Of a stretch of DNA of 42,131 nucleotides, positions 8,339 to 16,773 are shown piece after piece. The DNA lies in assembly GCF_002217205.1 (NCBI RefSeq), contig NZ_MUGT01000018.1, forward strand, positions 5,851-47,981. The letters run 5' to 3'. The notes beneath the pieces were generated by a model that had not been told where the DNA came from, made no database searches, and saw nothing but the letters and a program-made list of their open reading frames with translations. The number at the start of each line of letters is the position of its first letter. The stretch's first letter is position 1. The translations under genes and the position numbers were made by a program. This stretch comes from Flavobacterium branchiophilum NBRC 15030 = ATCC 35035. GTDB taxonomy: Bacteria > Bacteroidota > Bacteroidia > Flavobacteriales > Flavobacteriaceae.

Positions 8339-9193
8339 ATGAGTTCAATATTAAACGATTTGAAACACCAATACAATGTGGGTGGTTTTGCCCAACGATT
8401 GATATTTTGGAACATCGGTATTTTTATTATTTCGTTGTTTTTTATACAATCTAATTTTTTTGAAAACATTTTTGCCCTAAGTTCCAATCCCAAAAATTTA
8501 ATCACAAAGCCTTGGACAATAGTGAGTTATGGATTTTTCCATCACCAAATATTCGATTTAATTGTCAATATGCTTTTGTTACAATTTGCTTGCAGGTGGT
8601 TTACCACTTTTTTTAACGAAAAACAACTTCAAGGGTTGTATTTCTTAGGAATCGTATGTTCTGGAGCCTTTTTTATTTTGTGGTTCTATTTTCAAGGTAT
8701 TTATTTTCAAATGGTTGGTGCCTCTGCCGCCATCATGACCATATTAATGGCCGCAACCGTATATGCACCGTTAGTGCCCATACCTGTTTTTTTTATCGGC
8801 AAATTAAAACTTTGGATGATCACAGCCACCATTATTTTGTTTGACCTACTAGCCCTAAAATCAGACAATATGGGAGGACATTTGTCTCATTTAGTAGGTG
8901 CATTTTTGGGATTTCTATTTGTCAAATTCATTCAAAATGGCACCGATTTGAGCCGTTGGTATAGCCTTTTATCAAACCAATTGAACATCCTTTTGGGCAA
9001 GTCTAAACCCAACCCTTTCCGAAAAATAGAACGCAATTACAACACTACAAGCACTGTACAAAAAAAGAATCCTACTATTGTAATCAAAGACCAACACCAA
9101 CAACAAGTAGATGCCATTTTAGACAAAATTAGCTTATCGGGCTACGACAGCCTGTCGCAAGACGAAAAAGATTTTCTGTTCAAAATAAAGTAA
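8339..9193 (+). CDS. Rhomboid family intramembrane serine protease (second copy)
   Basis: This 284-residue protein is a second rhomboid immediately downstream of the first. Catalytic Ser is in VGASAAIM and His in GHLSHLVGAFLGF. The N-terminal half and the core hold about six membrane segments. A soluble tail of about 70 residues ends in DSLSQDEKDFLFKIK, a tail typical of Bacteroidota rhomboids. The ATG at 8339 was chosen over an in-frame upstream ATG at 8288, which overlaps the previous gene and would add an unlikely charged extension. Both copies keep complete active sites, so both are probably active, perhaps on different substrates. Confidence 0.9.
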   Translation: MSSILNDLKHQYNVGGFAQRLIFWNIGIFIISLFFIQSNFFENIFALSSNPKNLITKPWTIVSYGFFHHQIFDLIVNMLLLQFACRWFTTFFNEKQLQGLYFLGIVCSGAFFILWFYFQGIYFQMVGASAAIMTILMAATVYAPLVPIPVFFIGKLKLWMITATIILFDLLALKSDNMGGHLSHLVGAFLGFLFVKFIQNGTDLSRWYSLLSNQLNILLGKSKPNPFRKIERNYNTTSTVQKKNPTIVIKDQHQQQVDAILDKISLSGYDSLSQDEKDFLFKIK

Positions 9194-9319
9194 ATGCCAC
9201 TAAAAGCATCCCAAAATAAAACAGCCTACAATGTAGCCAAGTATTTTAAATTTAAATATTGTATTACAAAAAATGGTTTTATTGTATAGCAATATTTGAA
9301 GCCGCTACATTTGGCATTT

Positions 9320-9412
9320 TCACGCAGGGACAGTTTCCGCCTTACGCTACAATCTTTTTGTTTTTAAAGAAAAAACAAAAAGGATTTCCACTCCAGTCGG
9401 GGCTATATGGCA
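9320..9412. repeat. REP-like palindromic repeat, copy B
   Basis: CTTTTTGTTTTT (9354-9365) pairs perfectly with 9371-9382. The left flank ends in CGCTACAATC and the right flank is GGATTTCCACT, the same flanks as in copy A. The orientation matches copy A. Confidence 0.7.
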
Positions 9413-9444
9413 GCTGCAGTCTGTGTAACCTATGTTTTTTTTAA

Positions 9445-9535
9445 GAGGAAAGAGAAAAGAGGAAAGAGAAAAGAGAAAAGAGAAAAGAGAAAAGAGAAAA
9501 GAGAAAAGAGAAAAGAGAAAAGAGGAAAGAGAAAA
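9445..9535. repeat. Heptamer tandem repeat (GAGRAAA), 13 units
   Basis: Thirteen consecutive 7-base units of GAGAAAA or GAGGAAA lie head to tail, with one more degenerate unit after them. Three units carry the GG variant. The array is purely purine on the plus strand. Such arrays change length by slippage and can be strain-variable. Confidence 0.9.
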
Positions 9536-9632
9536 GAAGAAAATAACAAACCTCAAAGGTGGAGGATAAATTTTGAAAGAAAACAATAAAATTTATTCCT
9601 TCTCTTTTTTTGATTAGTTATTGTAGCTTCGT

Positions 9633-9709
9633 CTCCCTCTCCTTTGGGGAGGGTTGGGAGGGGACTATATATTACTAATCCTCCCCCCGTCCCCCTCCAA
9701 AGGAGGGTG
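9633..9709. repeat. G/C-rich imperfect inverted repeat
   Basis: CCCTCTCCTTTGGGGAGGG, continuing to 9663, is roughly mirrored by 9679-9709, which contains CCCCTCCAAAGGAGGG. It stands out sharply because the surroundings are AT-rich. It resembles widely dispersed intergenic palindromes of Bacteroidota genomes and has no coding capacity. Confidence 0.65.
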
Positions 9710-9794
9710 TAACATTAACCGAAAATAGAACAAAATAAAATACTCTAAAACGTCCGAAGAAAATTTCTTTAAAATCATTTATAATTTACACCCC

Positions 9795-9821
9795 ACCTCA
9801 AAGGTTATAAAACTTTGAGGT
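9795..9821. repeat. ACCTCAAAG hairpin
   Basis: ACCTCAAAG pairs perfectly with CTTTGAGGT around a nine-base loop. The right arm and its extension also match, inverted, AACAAACCTCAAAG at 9545-9558. Together they bracket the G/C-rich inverted repeat, so the 9545-9826 segment may be one composite mobile or repeat unit. Confidence 0.55.
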
Positions 9822-9996
9822 TTGTTGTTATTCTTATTTTAATTGGCTATTTATGTAAAAATTAAGATCGAAATAATTCCATTGTCCGATTATGCAACCC
9901 TTTTTTTGAAATTTTTTTTTCTAAAAAATAACTTACTTTGCCTTTCACTATCGCTCGGAACGCTGCTTGGGATTATTTTATCCCTGTATTTTGGTA

Positions 9997-10677
9997 TCAA
10001 TCAACATTAAATAACTTATTTTTTAAAAGAATTTTATTTTTTTGATAATGCAAAAAACCTTCTTTTTCCAATTCATTGATAATGATATTAAAAGTTGGCC
10101 TAGAGGTACCAACGAGTTTAGCTATTTCGCTTTGTGAATATGGGTTTTGTATCAAAATTTCGCTATTTGCAAGTACCGTACTGGGTTGGTCTTCTTTTAA
10201 TTCTTTGATAAACTCTATGATTCTTGTTCGGGTATCTCTAAAAAGCATGATTTGATACCGACGTTCTATTTTTTTTAGTTTCAAACCAATAAATTTATAA
10301 ATACTTGTACTAAATGACCTGTTGCCTCGCACCAAATCTTCGGCCTGATGTAGGGTAACAGAGCATAGCGAGGTTGTTTTGTCCACGGCTTGTGCAAATT
10401 CTTTTCGGTGAGTTTCGTTTAATAAAATATTTTCGCCAAAAATATCACCTTTTTTTAAGTATGCAGTTACATATTCTTCACCAGCATCGTCTATGAAACC
10501 TATTTTTACTTTGCCCTCATTTACTAAATAAATGGTACTCGAAACATCGCCCTGAAAATAAATGTAATCGCCTTTTGTATAATAAATATATTCATGTTCG
10601 GATGAATATGCTTTGAATTTGTGAGGACAAATCAATGAAAATAAATTGACATCTTCAAATACCCAATAATTTGCCAT
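9997..10677 (-). CDS. Crp/Fnr family transcriptional regulator
   Basis: This 226-residue cytoplasmic DNA-binding regulator has an N-terminal cyclic-nucleotide-binding-type beta roll (about 20-130, with GDIFGENIL) and a C-terminal winged helix (about 150-220). The recognition region reads YSQSEIAKLVGTSRPTFNIIINELEKEGFL. It has only scattered cysteines and not the four-Cys cluster of oxygen-sensing Fnr, so the signal is unknown. It starts two bases after the stop of the outer-membrane protein gene and is surely co-transcribed with it. It may control that gene. Confidence 0.92.
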   Translation of the reverse strand: MANYWVFEDVNLFSLICPHKFKAYSSEHEYIYYTKGDYIYFQGDVSSTIYLVNEGKVKIGFIDDAGEEYVTAYLKKGDIFGENILLNETHRKEFAQAVDKTTSLCSVTLHQAEDLVRGNRSFSTSIYKFIGLKLKKIERRYQIMLFRDTRTRIIEFIKELKEDQPSTVLANSEILIQNPYSQSEIAKLVGTSRPTFNIIINELEKEGFLHYQKNKILLKNKLFNVD

Positions 10678-10679
10678 TT

Positions 10680-11591
10680 TTAAAATTGGTATTTATATTC
10701 GAGGTTTGCAACAAAACTTCGGGTTAAACCATCAGGACGGGCTTCTCTTACTTTTAAAGGGCTTCCTATATTGAGTTGTAAAGCATTTTTTTCGTTGATT
10801 TTGTAATCAAAATACATGTTGGCATTGAGTGTAATACCTTGTGAACCTGAAATGGTTTTGGAGTTACCCAATAGGTCTGTATATTGGTCGTTTTTTAGAT
10901 GGTAAATTGGTAAGGCACTGGCTGTAAATTGGAGTTTTTGGGTTAGTTCAAATGGGTATGCTATACGAAGCAATACATCGCCACTACGTTTGAAATTATT
11001 GGTAGATTGAAATAATCGTAAATTGGCATTTGTTGGATAAACTTCGGCCAAAAATTGGTTTTTGTTTTGAGAAATTGGGAGTTGTACTGCTGCTACAAGT
11101 TGCAATTTGTTTATTTTGTAGCCCAATCCTGCTACTAAGTCAAGGGTTCCAAGGCTAGATTGATAATCCATTGGCAATGGATTGTTGTTGTTTGTAGCAT
11201 TTCCGTTTTGTAATGGCAATTTGACCCCAAAGGTAGCGGTAAGTTTTGGATTGATGATTCGATTGGCATTCAAAAACAAATCGCCTAAGCCAAAAGTGGC
11301 TATGCCGTTGCCATTTTGAGATAAGGATGTCAGTTTGGCATCGAGGCTCCAGCTGGCATCGAGTTGCCTGTTGTATTCTATGTAATTACCCCACACGGCT
11401 ATATTGTGGTCTGCACCACCAAAAAAAGCCCCTATTTTGAGTTGGTTTTGAGGTGTATTGGTGGTTTCGTGTGGTTTGAAGCTATTGAGGGTACAAAAAC
11501 CGGCATCGCTACAGCCTTGTGCCAATAGGGTTGTAGCCTTGAGGCCTAAAAGTAATGTACCTAAAAGGAATAGATTTTTTTGTAGTTTCAT
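10680..11591 (-). CDS. Outer-membrane beta-barrel protein of unknown function
   Basis: This 303-residue protein has a signal peptide (cut near residue 25, ...TLLAQ) and then many alternating strands ending in the aromatic C-terminus EYKYQF, typical of an outer-membrane barrel. Right after the predicted cleavage site it has Cys27 and Cys33 in CSDAGFC, which could form a disulfide at the mature N-terminus. I recognise the architecture as transporter- or porin-like but cannot name a substrate. It is the first gene of a two-gene unit with the Crp/Fnr regulator and has a well-formed promoter. Confidence 0.8.
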   Translation of the reverse strand: MKLQKNLFLLGTLLLGLKATTLLAQGCSDAGFCTLNSFKPHETTNTPQNQLKIGAFFGGADHNIAVWGNYIEYNRQLDASWSLDAKLTSLSQNGNGIATFGLGDLFLNANRIINPKLTATFGVKLPLQNGNATNNNNPLPMDYQSSLGTLDLVAGLGYKINKLQLVAAVQLPISQNKNQFLAEVYPTNANLRLFQSTNNFKRSGDVLLRIAYPFELTQKLQFTASALPIYHLKNDQYTDLLGNSKTISGSQGITLNANMYFDYKINEKNALQLNIGSPLKVREARPDGLTRSFVANLEYKYQF

Positions 11592-11626
11592 AAGGATTGT
11601 TTTGTTATGTTATTGTAATTGGATTT

Positions 11627-11658
11627 CAAAAATACAATTTATATATGATGAGTTCAAA
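11627..11658 (-). promoter_or_regulatory. Promoter of the outer-membrane protein / crp-like operon
   Basis: On the minus strand TTTG (11655-11658) is followed after 20 bases by TATTTTTG (11627-11634). The box ends 35 bases before the ATG at 11591. Both elements match the Bacteroidota consensus. Confidence 0.75.
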
Positions 11659-11873
11659 ATAATAGAGTGTTTTTTTTGATATTTTTTTGAAAAAAGGGCT
11701 ATTGTAAGGAACTACTTTTAGGCAATACGAATGGTATGTGTTGATTAATAGTATTTTAGGAAATGGTTGTTTATTGGATAGTGAACGAGGTTTTTATTTG
11801 ATAATGAGCTGCGGCACTATGAAAGGTTTTTTTTAGGAACATGGGAGGTACAATTCGAGAACCATTGGGCATT

Positions 11874-11955
11874 TTTAGCCCTGATTGTAGTGGAAATCCT
11901 TTTTGTTTTTTCTTTAAAAACAAAAAGATTGCAACGAAAAGCAGGTATTGGCTCC
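11874..11955. repeat. REP-like palindromic repeat, copy C
   Basis: CTTTTTGTTTTT (11899-11910) pairs perfectly with 11916-11927. The flanks are AGTGGAAATCC on the left and GATTGCAACG on the right. This is the inverse orientation of copies A and B, and its stem is identical to that of copy B. Confidence 0.7.
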
Positions 11956-12030
11956 AAGAAAAAAATAAATATCCCTTGAAAAATGGGGTTTGAGGGTTGG
12001 TTTTTAAAAAAAAACAGAAATGTTAATAAA

Positions 12031-12058
12031 TTTGACTTTTATAAACGATATTATTTTG
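12031..12058 (+). promoter_or_regulatory. Probable promoter of parA
   Basis: TTTG (12031-12034) lies 17 bases before TATTTTG (12052-12058), which lacks one T of the TAnnTTTG consensus. It is 31 bases before the parA start. Confidence 0.45.
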
Positions 12059-12089
12059 TATTTTTACGCTTCAAAAATCATATTAAAAA

Positions 12090-12860
12090 ATGGGCAAAAT
12101 TATTGCAATTGCAAATCAAAAAGGTGGTGTTGGAAAAACCACAACCTCTATCAATCTTGCTGCAGCACTTGGTGTTTTAGAGAAAAAAGTATTACTTATA
12201 GATGCAGACCCACAGGCAAATGCAAGCTCTGGACTAGGGATTGATGTTGAAAATGTAGAAGTGGGTACTTATCAATTGTTGGAACATAGCAATACGGCAC
12301 AAGAGGCTATTGTGAGTTGTAGTGCTCCAAATGTGGATTTGATACCGGCACATATAGACCTTGTGGCTATTGAAATTGAGTTGGTTGATAAGGAAAACCG
12401 AGAGTATATGATGAAGCAAGCCTTGGACCTTGTTAGAGATAATTATGATTATATTTTGATAGATTGTGCTCCTTCGTTGGGTTTGCTTACGTTAAATGCT
12501 TTGACTTGTGCAGATTCTGTTGTAATTCCTATTCAGTGTGAGTATTTTGCATTGGAGGGTTTGGGTAAATTATTGAATACGATAAAAAGTGTTCAGAAAA
12601 TACACAATCCTGAGTTGGATATAGAAGGATTGTTACTCACGATGTATGATGCCCGACTGCGTTTGTCTAATCAAGTGGTGGATGAGGTGCAGAAGCATTT
12701 TAGCGAAATGGTTTTTAAAACGATTATTCAACGCAATATTAAGTTGAGTGAGGCACCAAGTTTTGGTGAAAGTATCATTAATTTTGATGCCACGAGCAAA
12801 GGTGCTTCGAATTATTTGAGTTTGGCCGAAGAAATAATCAAAAGAAATACAAGTAAATAG
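12090..12860 (+). CDS. parA: Chromosome-partitioning ATPase ParA (Soj)
   Basis: This 256-residue deviant-Walker ATPase works with ParB and centromere-like parS sites to segregate the chromosome origin. The N-terminus shows the deviant Walker A NQKGGVGKTTTS. The A' region is LLIDADPQANASSGLG and the Walker B region is YILIDCAPSLGLLT. The length is normal for the chromosomal Soj type, with no plasmid-type N-terminal HTH. parB starts six bases after the stop, so the two form an operon with DUF5683, dapB and lepB. Confidence 0.96.
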   Translation: MGKIIAIANQKGGVGKTTTSINLAAALGVLEKKVLLIDADPQANASSGLGIDVENVEVGTYQLLEHSNTAQEAIVSCSAPNVDLIPAHIDLVAIEIELVDKENREYMMKQALDLVRDNYDYILIDCAPSLGLLTLNALTCADSVVIPIQCEYFALEGLGKLLNTIKSVQKIHNPELDIEGLLLTMYDARLRLSNQVVDEVQKHFSEMVFKTIIQRNIKLSEAPSFGESIINFDATSKGASNYLSLAEEIIKRNTSK

Positions 12861-12865
12861 TTTTT

Positions 12866-13762
12866 ATGTCGAAAGCAATAAAAAAGCAAGCTTTAGGAAG
12901 AGGGTTATCTGCATTATTGAAAGATCCCGAGAATAATATACAATCTGTAGAGGATAAAAATGCAGATAAAGTAGTGGGCAATATCATTGAACTAGAAATA
13001 GCGGCTATTGATATCAATCCTTTTCAGCCAAGAAGTAATTTTAACGAAGAAACACTTCAGGAACTGGCAACATCTATACGGGAATTGGGGGTAATTCAGC
13101 CCATAACGGTACGTAAAATAGAGTTTAACAAATACCAATTGATTTCGGGAGAACGTCGTTTGCGGGCCTCTGTATTGACGGGTTTAACCACCGTTCCGGC
13201 ATATATAAGAATTGCAAACGACCACGAATCGTTAACGATGGCTTTGGTAGAAAATATTCAAAGACACGATTTGGATCCTATAGAAATTGCGATTTCATAT
13301 CAAAGATTGATGGACGAAATTCAATTGACACAAGAACAAATGAGCGAAAGAGTGGGAAAAAAACGTTCTACTATTGCTAATTACTTGCGGTTATTGAAAT
13401 TAGATCCGATTATTCAGACAGGAATTAGAGACGGATTTATATCAATGGGACACGGTAGGGCCATCATCAATATTGAGGATTTGGATATTCAGGCACAAAT
13501 TTATCAAAAAATTGTGAGTCAGAATTTGTCTGTTAGAGATACAGAATCGTTGGTAAAAAATTATCAAGAGGGGTTGAAACCAAAGCCAGAGTTACCAAAA
13601 GTATCTGGGTTTGATATTGATGACACTAAGAAAAGAGAAATAAATAATTTTTTTGGTACCAAGGTAGATGTAAAAGTAGCCTCTAATGGTAAGGGAAAAA
13701 TTACAATACCTTTTCGGTCTGAAGCGGATTTTCAAAGAATATTAAGTCTTATTCAATCTTAA
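12866..13762 (+). CDS. parB: Chromosome-partitioning protein ParB (Spo0J)
   Basis: This 298-residue DNA-binding CTPase binds parS. The N-terminal ParB/Srx domain carries the INPFQPRSNF and GVIQPITVR boxes and the CTP-binding GERRLRAS motif, then ENIQRHDLDPIE. The central helix-turn-helix (about 135-170) reads LTQEQMSERVGKKRSTIANYLRLL. A C-terminal dimerisation segment follows. The stop codon is directly followed by the GTG of the next gene. I found no obvious parS sequence in this window, so the sites may lie elsewhere or diverge from the canonical palindrome. Confidence 0.96.
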   Translation: MSKAIKKQALGRGLSALLKDPENNIQSVEDKNADKVVGNIIELEIAAIDINPFQPRSNFNEETLQELATSIRELGVIQPITVRKIEFNKYQLISGERRLRASVLTGLTTVPAYIRIANDHESLTMALVENIQRHDLDPIEIAISYQRLMDEIQLTQEQMSERVGKKRSTIANYLRLLKLDPIIQTGIRDGFISMGHGRAIINIEDLDIQAQIYQKIVSQNLSVRDTESLVKNYQEGLKPKPELPKVSGFDIDDTKKREINNFFGTKVDVKVASNGKGKITIPFRSEADFQRILSLIQS

Positions 13763-14326
13763 GTGGGCAAGTATTATTACATCCTATTGTTGGTTTTGAG
13801 TATGAAGCAAACTATTGTTTTATCTCAAGACGTTAAAGAAATTCCTTTGATAGCAAAAGATTCTATAAAAAAAACAGATGATATTAATCCGTTAGCTCCA
13901 ACTAAAGCTGCATTTTACTCGGCATTAGTGCCTGGTTTAGGTCAGGCTTATAATAAAAAATATTGGAAAATCCCATTGGTTTATACTGCCATTGGGATTT
14001 CTGTATATTCGTACATTACGAGCAACACCAAGTACCATACGTTTAGAGACGCATATAAACGCCGATTAGAAGGATATTCTGATGATAGTTTGAGCTATTT
14101 GGACAGTTCGAGGCTCTTGGCGGGTCAGAAATTCTACCAACGAAATCGTGATTTGTCTGCTTTTTTCATCATTGGCTTTTATGTATTGAATATAGTCGAT
14201 GCAAATGTAGATGCTCATTTGATGCAGTTTAATGTAAACGATAATTTATCCATAAAACCAGATATTCAACAAAACGATTTGAACAAACAAAATCAGTTTG
14301 CACTTACTTTGAATTATCATTTTTAG
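13763..14326 (+). CDS. DUF5683 family membrane protein
   Basis: This 187-residue protein has an N-terminal signal-like hydrophobic stretch and the core motif AAFYSALVPGLGQAYNKKYWKIPLVY, which is read here in two parts (AAFYSALVPGLGQAYNKK and YWKIPLVYTAIG). Another hydrophobic segment lies near residue 135. DUF5683 members regularly sit in this position between parB and dapB in Flavobacteriia, but their role is unknown. The GTG at 13763 abuts the parB stop and supplies the signal-like N-terminus. An ATG at 13802 is the alternative start and would remove it. Confidence 0.85.
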   Translation: MGKYYYILLLVLSMKQTIVLSQDVKEIPLIAKDSIKKTDDINPLAPTKAAFYSALVPGLGQAYNKKYWKIPLVYTAIGISVYSYITSNTKYHTFRDAYKRRLEGYSDDSLSYLDSSRLLAGQKFYQRNRDLSAFFIIGFYVLNIVDANVDAHLMQFNVNDNLSIKPDIQQNDLNKQNQFALTLNYHF

Positions 14327-14382
14327 AGTTACAATATTGATAAAATAACATAGCAACAACACAACACAAAATCATTATATAC

Positions 14383-15084
14383 ATGAAAATAGCACTTTTG
14401 GGATATGGCAAAATGGGAAAAGTAATTGAAAGAATTGCTTTGGAAAGAGGACATAAAATTGTATTGAAAAAAGATGAGTTTAATACATTTGATGGATTGC
14501 AAACAGCTGATGTTGCAATAGATTTTAGTATTCCTTCAGCAGCGGTTTGTAACATTTCGGAATGTTTGCACACTAATATACCAGTAGTTTCAGGAACAAC
14601 AGGTTGGCTAGACCAATATGACGACATGGTAGCTTTGTGCAACCAACAAAAAGGAGCTTTGATATCGAGTTCCAATTTTAGTTTGGGAGTCAATATTTTT
14701 TTTGAATTAAATGAATATTTAGCTAAAATCATGTCGAAATTTGACCAATATAAAGTTTCGATGGAAGAAATTCATCATACCCAAAAGCTTGATGCACCCA
14801 GCGGAACTGCCATATCGTTAGCAAAAGGAGTTATAGAAAACAGCAGGTATCAAAATTGGACATTGGAAAATCCAGCGGAGCATGAAATTAAAATTGATGC
14901 CAAACGGATAGAGAATGTACCAGGAACACACCTTGTTTTTTATAATTCTGAGGTAGATTTAATCGAAATCAAGCACCATGCACACAATCGTGAGGGGTTT
15001 GCTTTAGGAGCGGTTTTGGCTGCAGAATGGCTCGTTGGTAAACAAGGGGTGTTTTCTATGCGAGATGTATTGGAACTAAAATAA
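14383..15084 (+). CDS. dapB: 4-hydroxy-tetrahydrodipicolinate reductase
   Basis: DapB reduces hydroxy-tetrahydrodipicolinate with NAD(P)H in the diaminopimelate/lysine pathway, which feeds peptidoglycan and protein synthesis. The 233-residue protein has the Rossmann motif LLGYGKMGK, the SGTTGW loop, SSNFSLGVNIFFE and the catalytic EEIHHTQKLDAPSGTA segment with its His-His and Lys. This short form is typical of Bacteroidota. It lies 56 bases after DUF5683 and 41 bases before lepB on the same strand. Confidence 0.96.
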   Translation: MKIALLGYGKMGKVIERIALERGHKIVLKKDEFNTFDGLQTADVAIDFSIPSAAVCNISECLHTNIPVVSGTTGWLDQYDDMVALCNQQKGALISSSNFSLGVNIFFELNEYLAKIMSKFDQYKVSMEEIHHTQKLDAPSGTAISLAKGVIENSRYQNWTLENPAEHEIKIDAKRIENVPGTHLVFYNSEVDLIEIKHHAHNREGFALGAVLAAEWLVGKQGVFSMRDVLELK

Positions 15085-15125
15085 TGATTAAAAAATTTCA
15101 TTTATCAATTTAAAAATACTGTAAT

Positions 15126-16682
15126 ATGACAATGTTTCAATGGTTTGTTTTTTTTATAATAATACAAGTAATCCATTTTTTTGGAACTTGGAAAATGTAT
15201 GTGGCTGCAGGTAGAAAAGCTTGGGAAGCTGCCATTCCAGTGTATAATGCCATCGTGTTGATGAAAATAATTAATAGACCTACTTGGTACACCTTGTTGT
15301 TGTTTGTACCAGTTGTAAATTTGATGATGTTTCCCGTTCTTTGGGTTGAAACTATTAGAAGTTTTGGAAAAAACAGCACCAAAGATACTTGGTTAGCCAT
15401 TTTAACGTTTGGTTTTTATTTGTATTACATCAATTATACCCAACAACTAACCTATATTGCAGACCGAAGTTTAAAGCCAACCAACATGGTTGCAGATACA
15501 GTGAGTTCGTTGGTTTTTGCATTAATTGTTGCTACTGTGGTGCATACTTATGTATTGCAACCGTTTCAAATTCCTACTTCTTCTTTAGAAAAATCATTGC
15601 TTGTAGGGGATTTTTTGTTTGTAAGTAAATTAAACTACGGCGCCAGACCTCAAATGACTGCTGTGGCGGCTCCTATGTTGCACGATACCCTTCCGATTGT
15701 TAATGTAAAATCGTATTTGAACACACCGCAATATCCTTATTTTAGGTTGCCAGGTTTTCAAAAAATTGAACATTGCGATATTGTAGTCTTTAATTGGCCC
15801 GTAGATACTGTTTACAAATTTTTTGACCAATCGGGCAGAAAAGGAGTCATGAAACCCATAGACAAAAAATCCAATTATGTAAAACGTTGTGTGGGGCTGC
15901 CTGGCGACAGTTTGTCAATCAAAAACGGTGTTATATATATCAACAACAAAGAATTGAATTTGCCAGAACGAGCAAAACCACAATTTTCTTACTTGGTGGC
16001 GATTGACAACAAAACACCATTGGAATTTGAGTCTGTTTTTCAAGAATTGGATATTACTGATGGTGCAGGATTTACGACTGAAAATCGCGACACCATTTAT
16101 ATAAAGGCCATGACTTCCGCTGCTGCTGCACGATTGAAAAATTTGCCTGGAATTAAATCAGTAACAAGAATTATTGCAAAAGATGTAGAAAAACCAGAAG
16201 TTTTTCCTCAAATACACAAATGGAATGTAGATAATTATGGGCCAATATACATACCAAAAAAAGGTGCAACAGTAGCATTAAATAGCGCTACATTACCGTT
16301 TTATAAACGAATAATTGGCGTTTATGAAGGAAATGATTTAAAAGTAAACGGCAACGAAATTAGAATTAATGGACAAATTGCTACAAAATATACTTTCAAA
16401 CAAGATTATTTTTGGATGATGGGAGACAACCGCCACAACTCTGAAGACAGTAGGTTTTGGGGCTATGTTCCCGAAGACCATGTTGTTGGAAAACCTGTGT
16501 TTATTTGGTTGAGTTTGGATCCAAACCAAAAAGGGTTGCATAAAATTCGATGGGAGCGTATGTTTACAACAGTAAGCGGCACCGGGCAACCACAATCTTA
16601 TTTTAAATATTTTCTTGTATTATTGGCCATTTATTTTGTTGGTGACTATTTTTGGAAAAAAAGAAAAGCTGACAAAGAATAA
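15126..16682 (+). CDS. lepB: Signal peptidase I, long Bacteroidota form
   Basis: LepB cuts signal peptides from exported proteins at the outer face of the inner membrane. The 518-residue protein is much longer than the enterobacterial enzyme. About 120 N-terminal residues form several membrane helices, including RKAWEAAIPVYNAIVLM. The S26 catalytic core follows, with Ser in QIPTSSLEKSLLVGD, Lys in YVKRCVGLPGDS and the late box MMGDNRHNSEDSRFWGYVPEDHVVGK. A long insert between the boxes is normal for the family. A last hydrophobic segment near the C-terminus probably anchors the protein again. A terminator-like hairpin follows. Confidence 0.95.
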   Translation: MTMFQWFVFFIIIQVIHFFGTWKMYVAAGRKAWEAAIPVYNAIVLMKIINRPTWYTLLLFVPVVNLMMFPVLWVETIRSFGKNSTKDTWLAILTFGFYLYYINYTQQLTYIADRSLKPTNMVADTVSSLVFALIVATVVHTYVLQPFQIPTSSLEKSLLVGDFLFVSKLNYGARPQMTAVAAPMLHDTLPIVNVKSYLNTPQYPYFRLPGFQKIEHCDIVVFNWPVDTVYKFFDQSGRKGVMKPIDKKSNYVKRCVGLPGDSLSIKNGVIYINNKELNLPERAKPQFSYLVAIDNKTPLEFESVFQELDITDGAGFTTENRDTIYIKAMTSAAAARLKNLPGIKSVTRIIAKDVEKPEVFPQIHKWNVDNYGPIYIPKKGATVALNSATLPFYKRIIGVYEGNDLKVNGNEIRINGQIATKYTFKQDYFWMMGDNRHNSEDSRFWGYVPEDHVVGKPVFIWLSLDPNQKGLHKIRWERMFTTVSGTGQPQSYFKYFLVLLAIYFVGDYFWKKRKADKE

Positions 16683-16714
16683 TTTCTTAATCCTAAAAAA
16701 ATGTAATGCTCATA

Positions 16715-16764
16715 AAAATGTTTAAAAGAATAGGTTAAAAACTTTTACTTTTAAACATTTTTTT
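16715..16764 (+). terminator. Terminator-like hairpin after lepB
   Basis: AAAATGTTTAAAAG (16715-16728) pairs perfectly over 14 bp with 16748-16761 and is followed by more T. The 19-base loop is long for a terminator and the stem has few G-C pairs. It closes the parA-lepB unit just before the WbqC gene. Confidence 0.55.
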
Positions 16765-16773
16765 GTTAAATAT

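Larger units (their letters stand above)
9194..9996. other. Repeat-rich gene-free region
   Basis: About 800 bases between the second rhomboid gene and the crp-like gene hold no credible coding region. They contain, in order, palindromic repeat copy B, a heptamer tandem repeat, a G/C-rich inverted repeat and a small hairpin. The last is complementary to a 14-base stretch just after the tandem repeat (9545-9558 pairs with 9813-9826). Open frames here are translations of the tandem repeat. Confidence 0.75.
11592..12089. other. Intergenic region between divergent genes
   Basis: About 500 bases separate the outer-membrane protein gene (minus) from parA (plus). They hold the promoter of the former, one palindromic repeat (copy C) and a probable promoter of parA. 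I looked for a canonical parS-like palindrome here and saw none. No coding region is supported. Confidence 0.6.

Noticed and set aside
9347..9589. Low-complexity open frames of Lys, Arg and Glu or of Ser, Phe and Leu on either strand
   Set aside because: They are translations of the 13-unit heptamer repeat.
9920..9990. G/C-richer patch downstream of the crp-like gene, possibly a terminator
   Set aside because: I could not find a pairing arm for GCTCGGAACGCTGCTTGGG within the neighbourhood, so no hairpin is supported.
11592..12089. A parS site near parAB
   Set aside because: I found no sequence close to the canonical TGTTTCACGTGAAACA palindrome here, and no convincing variant elsewhere in the window.
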